Part shown: positions 18,354-30,344 of the stretch, piece after piece
Layout of the letters: every line of letters begins with the position of its first letter
Numbering within the stretch: position 1 is the first letter of the stretch
Assembly (NCBI RefSeq): GCF_013340935.1
Contig: NZ_WHOS01000008.1
Span: 111,175 to 175,174 of the forward strand
Length of the DNA: 64,000 nucleotides
Direction of reading: 5' to 3'
Source: Azospirillum melinis
GTDB lineage: Bacteria; Pseudomonadota; Alphaproteobacteria; Azospirillales; Azospirillaceae
The notes under the pieces: model-generated
Database searches by the model: none
Told to the model about the DNA's origin: nothing
What the model saw: only the letters and a program-made list of their open reading frames with translations
Translations under genes and position numbers: made by a program

Positions 18354-18620
18354 ATGCGGGTCTGGCAATCGGCGTTTGCACCTCCCGGGGCGGAGCTGTC
18401 TCCGCAGTCCGCCGATCTCGTCCTGGTCTTCGGCTCCGTTGACATCTTCGACAGTCCAGGCTTCGCCACCCGGCTGACGGCCGCCTGCCCCGACGCGAAA
18501 ACGGTGGGATGCAGCACGGCGGGTGAGATCGCGGAGGACAGCGTCCTCGACGGTTCCTGCATCGCCACCGCCGCCGCCAGTCACGGCGCTATGACGGTCG
18601 CCCTCCTGACGGAATGCTGA
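18354..18620 (+). pseudogene. Truncated FIST N-domain protein (88 residues)
   Basis: FIST proteins are soluble sensory modules of about 350-400 residues, usually beside signalling genes. Here only the opening of the N-domain remains: a strand DLVLVFGSVDIF and the hallmark GCSTAGEI followed by a variant of the DGS(C) IATAAA segment, then an immediate stop after LLTEC. Start ATG 18354 has GGGGAG 4-5 bases upstream; an ATG at 18312 is in frame. The stop is four bases before the hybrid kinase start, so the remnant may still couple translation to the kinase. Either a decayed gene after deletion or a deliberately short module; I favour a deletion remnant. Confidence 0.65.
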
Positions 18621-18624
18621 CCGC

Positions 18625-22556
<3,932 letters not shown>

Positions 22557-22560
<4 letters not shown>

Positions 22561-23687
22561 GTTTGCCGCACCCGGTTAGACAGCCGAACGGCGACAAGCC
22601 GCGCATCCTCATCGTCGACGATGAGCCGATCAACCTGAAGGTCATGGCCGATCTGTTGCGCGACAGCTACGGCCTGATCGTGGCGAAGGACGGCCCGCAG
22701 GCGCTTGCCCGTCTGGCCGGCGATCCGCTGCCCGACCTGATCCTGCTGGACGTGATGATGCCGGGCATGGACGGGGTCGAGGTTTGCCGGAGGCTGAAGG
22801 GCGATGTTCGAACCCGCGGCGTGCCGGTGATCTTCATCACTGCCATGGGACAGGTCCATGACGAGACCCGCGGGTTCGAGGTGGGTGCGGTCGATTATAT
22901 CACCAAGCCGATCTCACCGCCGGTGATGCTGGCGCGCGTCCGCACCCACATCGCCCTGCGCGAGGCGCAGCGCGCGCTCGCCGACCAGAACCGGCAGCTG
23001 GAGGATCGTGTGGCGGAGCGCACCCGCGACCTGCTGCGCGCCCAGGACGCCACCATCCGCGCCATGGCCTCGCTGGCGGAAACCCGCGACAACGAAACCG
23101 GCAACCACATCCGGCGGACCCAGAATTATGTGCTGGCGCTCGCCCTCCATCTCAGCCGCGACCCGCGCTATGCCGGCCAGCTGGACGAGGAAACCATCGA
23201 GCTGCTCTACAAATCGGCGCCGCTGCACGATGTCGGCAAGGTCGGCATTCCGGACTCGATCCTGCTGAAGCCGGGCAAGCTCAGCGACGAGGAGTTCGAG
23301 GTGATGAAGACCCACGCGACCCTGGGGCATGATGCCATTTTCGCCGCCGAAGGGCAGGCTGAACCCGCCATTGCCGGCGGAAACTCGTTCCTGCGCATCG
23401 CCCGCGAGATCGCCCATGGCCATCACGAGCGCTGGGACGGCACCGGCTATCCCCAGGGCTTGGCAGGGGAGGCGATCCCGCTGTCGGCCCGCCTGATGGC
23501 GGTTGCCGACGTGTATGATGCGCTGATCAGCCGCCGCTGCTACAAGCCGCCCTTCCCGCACGAAAAGGCAGCCTCCATCATCCGCGAAGGCAGCGGCAGC
23601 CATTTCGATCCCGCCGTGGTCGCCGCCTTCAGCGTACTGGAGGACGAGTTCAGGGACATTGCCAGCCGCTATAAAGACGAGGAGTGA
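22557..23687 (+). CDS. Response regulator with HD-GYP domain (RpfG-type c-di-GMP phosphodiesterase)
   Basis: A 376-residue cytoplasmic protein. Receiver domain at about residues 15-135 with Asp65 in LLDVMMPGMDG, a short coiled linker, then an HD-GYP domain with the metal pair His224-Asp225 in PLHDVGKVGIPD and HHERWDGTGYP (Gly297-Tyr298-Pro299). Enzymes of this class cleave cyclic di-GMP, linking phosphorylation to motility and surface attachment. Its ATG overlaps the kinase stop, so both are made together and the kinase HPt very likely phosphorylates Asp65. All catalytic residues are intact. Confidence 0.96.
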
Positions 23688-23714
23688 GGATCGGGCGCCA
23701 TGTCGCGCCCATTC

Positions 23715-23912
23715 TCAGAACAGCTCGATCTCGACCTCGCGCCGGCCGATCACCGCAGCCTCCTGACCGTCCGAGTCCAGAATGTGGATTGGATCCCCGT
23801 CGCAATCGTCCGACATCGCCTGGGCGATCTCAAGCAGTTGAAGCGGCAACCGCATCCGGCCATTCGGCGACCGGTCGGCGCGGCAGGGGGCGATGGTGAC
23901 GGTTATGGCCAT
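23715..23912 (-). CDS. Small hypothetical protein (65 residues)
   Basis: Not recognised. The translation has a plausible soluble composition (a beta-like start MAITVTIAPC and end GRREVEIELF with an acidic middle DDCDGDPIHILD). The ribosome site is weak. It is convergent with the HD-GYP gene, ending 27 bases from it. Kept because length, start and codon use are compatible with a small gene, but it could be spurious. Confidence 0.45.
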   Translation of the reverse strand: MAITVTIAPCRADRSPNGRMRLPLQLLEIAQAMSDDCDGDPIHILDSDGQEAAVIGRREVEIELF

Positions 23913-24027
23913 GGAGGGTGTTTCCGTTTGAACTGAACCGCGACCAAGGGAGCAAGGCTCATACCAAAGCAGGACGGTAAAGCTCTCGATCAGGGAAAGA
24001 CCTTATGTGTGCGGAAGATTGTAGCGG

Positions 24028-24070
24028 CACGCGGCCGTGATCGGCCCCCTCCACCCGTCACGGCCGCGTG
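24028..24070. repeat. Perfect 13-bp inverted repeat
   Basis: CACGCGGCCGTGA (24028-24040) and TCACGGCCGCGTG (24058-24070) are exactly complementary with a 17-base spacer. It lies about 124 bases past the stop of the DUF2076 gene and upstream of the small ORF. No T-run on either side, so it may be a processing/stability hairpin or protein site. Confidence 0.7.
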
Positions 24071-24193
24071 CCTGTTAACCATGGCTCGGATCGTCAGGAG
24101 GATGCCATCCCTCGACTCTGCATTCTGCGACGCAACAGGCAATCGCAGACTGCAGAATCGCGAGCCGGTCCGAACCTGTCCGTAACCGTAGGC

Positions 24194-25006
24194 TCAGACC
24201 CAGGAATCGTCCCCGCCGCTGCCGCCATCGTCGAAGGACGGATCGTCGTACGATGCATCGTCGGCCGGCGGCGGATCGGGCGCATAGGCGGCATCCTGCG
24301 CCGTGTCGCCGCCCGCATCGCTTTGCGGGCCCTGGTCGTCACCGTAATAGTTGTTGGTGATCACCGTCTCGTTGATCGTTTCGCCGGCCATGGGCTGGGC
24401 CATCGCCGTGCCGAAGGGGCCGGGCGAATGGTGCAGCAGGGACGAGATGGCGCTCGCCGCCAGCATGCCGCCGGCCACGCCCGCCGCGGTCTGCGCCGCA
24501 CCGGCGAAGAATCCGCCGCCGCGCGGGGCCATGCCCGGCTGCGGGAAAGGGGAGGGGCTGTATTGCTGCTGCGGATAGGCGGCACCCGGCGCCGCCCCCC
24601 ACGGGCTGCGGCCGGCAGCAGGCTGTTGCTGCGGCTGGCCCTGTGGCTGCCCCTGGGGCGCCTGCGGATAGGAGGGGGCAGGGCGAGGTTCGGCCCCACG
24701 GCCCCACGGGCTGCGTCCGATGCCGAGCGCGTTGGACAGGAAACTGCCGCCGGACTGGGCCGGCTGGGCCGGACGTTCGCGCAGCTGACGCTCCAGCTCC
24801 TCGATCCGGGTCTGTGCCGCGGCCAGCGCCTGCTGCTGCACCAAGACGGTCTGCGCCATGTAGTAGGACGACAGCGGCTGGTCCTGCACCGACCGGCGGA
24901 TGAAGTCCTCCGCTTCGGCGTCGCGCGGCTGGGAGGTCTGCTGGGACTCCACATCGCGCAGGCGGCGGAACAGGTCGAACAGAAGCGTGCGTTCCTCGGG
25001 GGTCAT
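24194..25006 (-). CDS. DUF2076 family protein
   Basis: A 270-residue protein of a conserved family of unknown function. Residues 1-75 are the helical core (EERTLLFDLFRRLRDVE, then AEDFIRRSVQDQPLSSYYMAQ and the heptad-like LAAAQTRIEELERQLRE). The middle is rich in Gly, Pro and Gln and contains an internal duplication with GRSPWG appearing twice. A Gly/Ala segment at about 160-185 could insert in or touch a membrane (AGAAQTAAGVAGGMLAASAIS). The C-terminus is Asp/Gly-rich and ends DDSWV. ATG 25006 is the natural start. Monocistronic and divergent from the CheC operon; role unknown, often noted near envelope functions. Confidence 0.85.
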   Translation of the reverse strand: MTPEERTLLFDLFRRLRDVESQQTSQPRDAEAEDFIRRSVQDQPLSSYYMAQTVLVQQQALAAAQTRIEELERQLRERPAQPAQSGGSFLSNALGIGRSPWGRGAEPRPAPSYPQAPQGQPQGQPQQQPAAGRSPWGAAPGAAYPQQQYSPSPFPQPGMAPRGGGFFAGAAQTAAGVAGGMLAASAISSLLHHSPGPFGTAMAQPMAGETINETVITNNYYGDDQGPQSDAGGDTAQDAAYAPDPPPADDASYDDPSFDDGGSGGDDSWV

Positions 25007-25383
25007 CGACGTCTCCTAAGACATGGCGCCCATCGCAAGGGGACGCCTCCTCTACATGTGGAGTCGCCATCCCCCGCAGGACAAGTCCCTTGTGAGGTGT
25101 TCCCGCCTTGAAAGACTGTCCCGCTCCACAACACCGCGCCGGTCATTTAGTTTCGCGTCTTAAGCAATATTGCGCAAAAATTCCAGCGACTTGCCAAAGG
25201 TTCCGAACTTGGGTCTTTGGATGGTGGATTGTCGGGCTGACCATTGTGGGAAGTGGGCGGCTATATCGGCTATGGCGTCGCGGGATTAACATATGACATT
25301 GACGGGGGTGCCTTTTTTCCCATCGATAGGCCACATTTGTGACGCGACCGCCCGGCGGCGCCGGTTGAGAAGCCGAGACCAAG
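25007..25383. other. Divergent intergenic region upstream of the CheC operon
   Basis: About 377 bases with a moderately AT-rich centre (25150-25300) that should carry promoters for both flanking genes. No gene or clear operator seen. Confidence 0.4.
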
Positions 25384-26064
25384 ATGAACAGGCGCCGAGA
25401 GATGGTGGAACTGACCGACCTGGAGCGCGATGCGCTGACCGAGTTGGTGAATATGGGGGTCGGCCGAGCCGCCACCCATCTCAGCCGCATGGTCAACGAC
25501 CAGGTCCTGCTGTCCGTGCCGACCGTGGACATCGTCAGCCGGCAGGAGGCGTCCGATTTCCTGTCTGCGCGCGAGCGCAGCGGGCTGGTGGCGGTGGAGC
25601 AGCAGTTCCAGGGCTCCTTCGACGGGCGCGCCATGCTGATCTTTCCGGAGGCCAACAGCCTGGAACTGGCCCGCGCGGTCCTGGGCGGCGACCTGACCCT
25701 GGCGGAAATCGTCGATCTGGAGCAGGACGCCCTGGCGGAGATCGGCAACATCATCCTGAACGGTTGCCTGGTGGTGGTCGCCAACGCGCTGAAGGACCGG
25801 CTGACCATCTCGCTGCCGGCGGTGCTGCGCGGCGACGGCGCCAACATCCTCAAGGACAAGGTCGGCGGCGGCGATGAGCTGGTGCTGTTCCTCTACATCG
25901 ATTTCACCATCCGCAGCCGCAGCATCCGCGGCTACATTGCCCTGCTGATGGGGGTTTCGTCCCTGCAGTCCCTGAAGCAACTGATCCACGCCTTCATCGA
26001 AGGCATCGCCGCCGAAGAACCCACATCCGCTGGAACGTCGTCTCATGGCTCCCAGATTGCCTGA
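25384..26064 (+). CDS. CheC-type CheY-phosphate phosphatase
   Basis: A 226-residue cytoplasmic protein of the CheC/CheX/FliY phosphatase family. Two copies of the E-x2-N catalytic helix are visible, ALTELVNMGVGRAA near residue 20 and ALAEIGNIILNGC near residue 120, each followed about 20 residues later by the conserved Pro (SVP, SLP). Such proteins remove phosphate from CheY-like receivers. ATG 25384 is used; ATG 25402 is possible. The 3-prime end overlaps the kinase gene by 20 bases, and a receiver protein follows, so its target is most likely that receiver rather than a chemotaxis CheY; this is inference. Confidence 0.88.
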   Translation: MNRRREMVELTDLERDALTELVNMGVGRAATHLSRMVNDQVLLSVPTVDIVSRQEASDFLSARERSGLVAVEQQFQGSFDGRAMLIFPEANSLELARAVLGGDLTLAEIVDLEQDALAEIGNIILNGCLVVVANALKDRLTISLPAVLRGDGANILKDKVGGGDELVLFLYIDFTIRSRSIRGYIALLMGVSSLQSLKQLIHAFIEGIAAEEPTSAGTSSHGSQIA

Positions 26065-27940
26065 ACAACCCACCTGGGCACTGGATGTCCTCGGCGCGCT
26101 GGATGCCGGCATCCTGCTTCTGGACCGCCATTGCCGCGTTCTCTACTGGAACGGCTGGATGGAGCAGGCCTCCACCCTGACGGCCAGGGAGATCCTCGGG
26201 CACGACCTGTTCGATGCCCTGCCCAACCTGCGGGAATCGCGCCTGCACATCGCCGTGCGCGACACGCTGGCCACTGGCGCGCCCGGTGTGCTGTCGCACA
26301 CGCTGAACCCGATGCTGTTCCCGCTGCGCCTGCCGGACGGGCGACGGATGGTCCACAATGTGGTGATCCGCCCGCTGCCGACGCATGCATCCTCGCCCCA
26401 TTCGCAATCCGCGGGCAACGAGGCGCGCTGCCTGATCCAGGTGACCGATGTCACCGCGTCGGTGAACCGCGAACGGGTGCTGCGCGAACAGCGCGACGCA
26501 CGCTATCGCGCTATCGTCGACACGGCGCCCGACGCCATCATCACCACCGACACCCGCGGCATGGTGCAGTGGATGAACGGCACCGCCACGCGTCAGTTCG
26601 ACTATCGCCCGGACGAGCTGATCGGACAGAGCGTCGCCGTGCTGCTGGGCGAGGATGCTCCCGACTGGATCGCCATGGCGGAGGGCAGTGGGCCGGGGGC
26701 TGCCGGCATCGATACCGCAGCCCAGCCGGTGGAACTGTCCGGCCGGCGCCGCGACGGCAGCCACATCGACCTGGAACTGTCGATGGCGCGCTGGGAATCG
26801 GAAGGGCGCAGCTTCATCACCGGCATCCTGCGGGACATCACCGAACGCCGCCGCACCCGGGAGGAGCTGCGGACCAGCGCGCTTGCCATGCGCCAGCTTG
26901 CCGAGCAGACCAAGGCGACGCTGGACGCGCTGCCGGCCTTCATCGCGGTGCTCGACCGCTCCGGCCACATCGTCTCGGTCAACCGCGCCTGGGCCGAAGC
27001 CGGGCCGGAAACGACCTTCCTCGGCCAGGGCTGCATCGTCGGCGACGATTATCTCGACCATTGCGGCCGGGGCGAGACCGCCGACCCGCGCGCCGACACC
27101 GTGATGGACAGCCTGCGCAGGCTGCTGAGCGAAGGCGGGCCGCCGGTGTCGGCGGAATATATCACCAACAACCAGCACTGGTTCCGCTGCCTCGCCGCCC
27201 CGATGCCGGCGGGCCCCTTCGGCGGCACCGTGCTGATGCACATCGACGTGACGGAGATCAAGTCGATGGAGGCGGCGCTGCGGAAGCTGGTCGGCCAGAA
27301 ATCGACCCTGCTGCGCGAGGTCAACCACCGCGTCAAGAACAGTCTGCAGCTGGTATCCAGCCTGCTGACCCTGCAGACGCTGAGCCTGCCCGACGAGGGG
27401 GTGCGGGTGCATTTCCAGGATGCCCGCAGCCGCATCGAGGCGATTGCCCGCGTCCACAACCGGCTCTATCAGGCCGACCAGTTCCAGACCATCGAGTTCG
27501 GCACCTACCTGAACGAGCTGTGCGAGGATCTGGCGCGGGCATCCGGTGGCGACAGCATGTGCGACATCGCCGTGCGGTCGGACGTGGTCGACCTGCCCAT
27601 CGACCATGCCGCCCCGCTCGGCCTGATCGCCAACGAACTGATCACCAACGCGGTCAAGCATCGCGGCAACAGCGCGGCGCGGGTGACGGTCACCTTCCGG
27701 CGCGAAGGCGAGAAGCTCGCCCTGACCGTTTCGGACCGCGGTCCCGGCCTGCCGTCCAACTTCGACATCCGCAAGAGCCGCAGCCTGGGCATGCGCCTGA
27801 TCTCCAGCCTCGCCGGCCAGATCCGGGCCAGCGTCGACATCGACACCGCCACGCAGGGGACCACCTTCCGCATCGAGCTGCCGGTGCCGGACGAGGTGCC
27901 GCTGCTGGAGACTTCTTCGCCAGAGGAGATCTCGGGATGA
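26045..27940 (+). CDS. Sensor histidine kinase, HisKA_2 (HWE-like) type with three PAS domains
   Basis: A 631-residue soluble kinase. PAS-like regions at about residues 15-140, 155-280 and 295-410 end in DVT/DITERRR/DVTEIK linkers. The dimerisation/phospho-acceptor segment is LLREVNHRVKNSLQLVSS with His428, characteristic of the HisKA_2 family, and the ATPase has NELITNAVKHR, a DRGPGLP G-box and SLGMRLISSL. Such kinases often serve single-domain receivers in general stress or light responses. It overlaps cheC upstream and the receiver gene downstream (ATGA). No membrane segment, so the signal is cytoplasmic. Confidence 0.94.
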   Translation: MAPRLPEQPTWALDVLGALDAGILLLDRHCRVLYWNGWMEQASTLTAREILGHDLFDALPNLRESRLHIAVRDTLATGAPGVLSHTLNPMLFPLRLPDGRRMVHNVVIRPLPTHASSPHSQSAGNEARCLIQVTDVTASVNRERVLREQRDARYRAIVDTAPDAIITTDTRGMVQWMNGTATRQFDYRPDELIGQSVAVLLGEDAPDWIAMAEGSGPGAAGIDTAAQPVELSGRRRDGSHIDLELSMARWESEGRSFITGILRDITERRRTREELRTSALAMRQLAEQTKATLDALPAFIAVLDRSGHIVSVNRAWAEAGPETTFLGQGCIVGDDYLDHCGRGETADPRADTVMDSLRRLLSEGGPPVSAEYITNNQHWFRCLAAPMPAGPFGGTVLMHIDVTEIKSMEAALRKLVGQKSTLLREVNHRVKNSLQLVSSLLTLQTLSLPDEGVRVHFQDARSRIEAIARVHNRLYQADQFQTIEFGTYLNELCEDLARASGGDSMCDIAVRSDVVDLPIDHAAPLGLIANELITNAVKHRGNSAARVTVTFRREGEKLALTVSDRGPGLPSNFDIRKSRSLGMRLISSLAGQIRASVDIDTATQGTTFRIELPVPDEVPLLETSSPEEISG

Positions 27941-28338
27941 AGATCCTGCTGGTTGAAGACGAGGTGCTGATCGCGCTCGAACAGCAGCTCTATCTGGAAA
28001 ATGTCGGCCACAGCGTCATCGGCCCGGCAGTCACAGCCTTGGAAGCGGTGGAAATCGCCGCGGACGACAAGCCGGATCTCGCCCTGGTCGACGTGCATCT
28101 GGGCATGGGCACCAACGGCATCGACGCCGCGCGGGGACTGACCAAGCTGGGCGTGCCCTGCCTGTTCATCACCTCTTTCCGCGACGAGCTGAAGAAGGAC
28201 GGCCCGCTGACCGGCATCGGCTGCCTGCCCAAGCCCTTCACCGAAAGCGGCCTGCTCGCCGCCGTTGACGTCGCCCGCGCCATCCTGGCGGGGGAGACGC
28301 CGCGCAACGTGCCGCAGACGATGGAACTGTTCGTGTGA
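27937..28338 (+). CDS. Single-domain response regulator (receiver)
   Basis: A 133-residue receiver with acidic pocket VEDE near residue 7, phospho-acceptor Asp52 in LALVDVHLG, the Thr/Ser at FITSF and Lys in PKPF. It has no output domain. Its start overlaps the kinase stop, so it is the cognate acceptor; the CheC protein two genes up would reset it. Together they form a compact three-gene relay. Confidence 0.95.
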   Translation: MKILLVEDEVLIALEQQLYLENVGHSVIGPAVTALEAVEIAADDKPDLALVDVHLGMGTNGIDAARGLTKLGVPCLFITSFRDELKKDGPLTGIGCLPKPFTESGLLAAVDVARAILAGETPRNVPQTMELFV

Positions 28339-28348
28339 GGGGCAGACT

Positions 28349-30157
28349 TTAGCCCCCGATCCGCCGGACCGGCTCCGGCGCAGATTGCTGTTCGAACAGG
28401 CGGCGATAGAGCCCGCCCGGCCGGTGGAGCAGGACGGCGTGGCTGCCTTCCTCCACCACCCGGCCCTGGTTGAAGACCAGGATGCGGTCCAGCGTGCGCA
28501 CGGTGGACAGGCGATGGGCGATGATGATGGCGGTGCGACCCTGCATCAGCCGTTCGATGGCCTCCTGGATCAGCGCCTCCGATTCCGAATCCAGGCTGGA
28601 TGTCGCCTCGTCCAGGATCAGGATCGGCGCGTCGGCCAGGAAGGCGCGGGCCAGCGCCACCCGCTGCCGCTCGCCGCCCGACAGCTTGACGCCGCGCTCG
28701 CCGACCAGCGTCGCATAGCCCTTCGGCAGGCGGACGATGAAATCATGGGCGTTGGCGAGCCTGGCTGCCCGCTCGATCTCCGCCATCGACGCGCCGGGGC
28801 GGCCATAGGCGATGTTCTCCGCGAGCGTGCGGTGGAACAGGATCGGCTCCTGCGGGACGATGGCGATCTGGGAGCGCAGGGAGTGCTGCGTCGCCCCCGC
28901 CACCTCCTGCCCGTCGATCAGCACCCGGCCGTCGGTCACGTCATAGAGACGCTGGATCAGCTTGACGAAGGTGGTCTTGCCCGACCCCGACGGCCCGACC
29001 AGCCCGACCCGCTCGCCCGCCCTGATGGTCAGCGACAGGTCGCGGTAGAGCGGCGTGGTGTGGCCGCCATACTGGAAGGTGACGTGATCGAAGCGCACCT
29101 CACCCGCCCGGATGCGGATCGGAATGGCGTCCGGCCGGTCCTCCACCCCCAGCGGCTCGGCATGGATCGCCACCAGCTCCTCCATCTCGTTGACGGAGCG
29201 CTGGAGGTGATTGATGTGCATGCCGATGTCGCGCAGATAGCCATGCACGACGAAATAGGTCGTCAGCACATAGGCGACGTCGCCCGGCGTCGCCTGCCCG
29301 CGCCACCACAGCCAGAGCGCGGTGGCGACCACGGCACTGCGGATCAGCAGCAGCACCACCAGCTGCACGGTGCTGTGGCGGGTGTGGCGGGTCCAGGTGC
29401 GGTGGGTGCGGCGGCTCCATTTGCCGACGACGGTGGACAGGCGGTCGTCCTCGCGCGGTTCGGCGCCGAAGGCCTTGACCACGGCGTTGCAGCCGATGGC
29501 GTCGGCCAGCGTCCCGCCCAGCTTGGTGTCCCAGGCATTCGACAGCCGGGCAGCCGGCGCGATGTAGAGGGTGGAGAACAGCACCGTCATCGCGATGTAG
29601 ACCGCGGTGCCGAGCGCGATGACCAGCCCCATCGCCGGCCAATGCAGCCCCAATGTCACCATCGTGCCGATCAGCACGACCAGCGACGGCCACAGCGCCA
29701 GCAGCAGCGTGTCATCCAGCGTGTCGAGCGCCCACATGCCGCGGGTGATCTTGCGCACCACCGACCCGGCGAAGCTGTTGGCGTGCCAGTCGGTGGAGAA
29801 GCGCTGGATGCGGTGGAAGCTGTCCTGACCGACATCCGCCATGATGCGCAGGGTGAAGGGGATGACGCCGCTCCAGGCGATGTGGCGCATCACCACCATG
29901 CCGACGCCGAGTGCCACCATGGCACCAAAGGCGGTCAGAGCCGCATGCAGCGCCGCGTCGCGGTCGCCCGGCAGCATGGTGAGGGCATCGACCAGCCGGC
30001 CGGCGAACAGCGGCATGAAGACGTCGGCCAGCGTCGACAGGGCGATGGCGCCGGCGATGCCGACGGCCAGCGGGGTCTGGCGGCGCCAGTGACGGAAGGT
30101 GAAGGCCAGAACGCTGCGGATGGCGTTCGGCCGTGGGGCGCGTTTCGACTGTGCCAT
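28349..30157 (-). CDS. ABC exporter half-transporter (MsbA/lipid-drug type)
   Basis: A 602-residue fused permease-ATPase. Residues about 25-310 form a six-helix transmembrane domain; the C-terminal ATPase shows Walker A GPSGSGKTT, signature LSGGERQRVALARA, Walker B ILILDEATSSLD and switch His in IIIAHRLSTVRT. It works as a homo- or heterodimer expelling lipids or toxic compounds; no partner gene is adjacent. ATG 30157 (MAQSKRAPRP) is preferred over an ATG about 100 bases upstream whose extra sequence lies in a structured intergenic region. Convergent with the receiver gene, 10 bases apart. Confidence 0.92.
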   Translation of the reverse strand: MAQSKRAPRPNAIRSVLAFTFRHWRRQTPLAVGIAGAIALSTLADVFMPLFAGRLVDALTMLPGDRDAALHAALTAFGAMVALGVGMVVMRHIAWSGVIPFTLRIMADVGQDSFHRIQRFSTDWHANSFAGSVVRKITRGMWALDTLDDTLLLALWPSLVVLIGTMVTLGLHWPAMGLVIALGTAVYIAMTVLFSTLYIAPAARLSNAWDTKLGGTLADAIGCNAVVKAFGAEPREDDRLSTVVGKWSRRTHRTWTRHTRHSTVQLVVLLLIRSAVVATALWLWWRGQATPGDVAYVLTTYFVVHGYLRDIGMHINHLQRSVNEMEELVAIHAEPLGVEDRPDAIPIRIRAGEVRFDHVTFQYGGHTTPLYRDLSLTIRAGERVGLVGPSGSGKTTFVKLIQRLYDVTDGRVLIDGQEVAGATQHSLRSQIAIVPQEPILFHRTLAENIAYGRPGASMAEIERAARLANAHDFIVRLPKGYATLVGERGVKLSGGERQRVALARAFLADAPILILDEATSSLDSESEALIQEAIERLMQGRTAIIIAHRLSTVRTLDRILVFNQGRVVEEGSHAVLLHRPGGLYRRLFEQQSAPEPVRRIGG

Positions 30158-30237
30158 GGGAATCCCACCGGGGCAGGGGCCGGCCATACGGGCGGCGGCC
30201 CCGCCAAAGGAGCCATTGGGAAATGCGGTGTTGAAGT

Positions 30238-30320
30238 CCCTCTCCCGCCTCTCGCACAAGCTTCGTTTGTGCTGACGGCGTCAGGCGGATCGAAGATCCG
30301 CTGAGAGCCTCGGGAGAGGG
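30238..30320. repeat. Multi-stem intergenic element
   Basis: Outer arms CCCTCTCCCG (30238-30247) and CGGGAGAGGG (30311-30320) pair perfectly. They enclose two hairpins: GCACAA / TTGTGC (30254-30259 / 30267-30272) and GCGGATC-GAA-GATCCGC (30285-30301), with a small GAC/GTC pair between. The result is a cloverleaf-like fold of 83 bases between the YgiQ and exporter genes. It looks like a dispersed intergenic repeat of the host rather than a terminator (no T-run). Confidence 0.7.
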
Positions 30321-30344
30321 CAGTTCAGAGGGCTACGCCAACTC

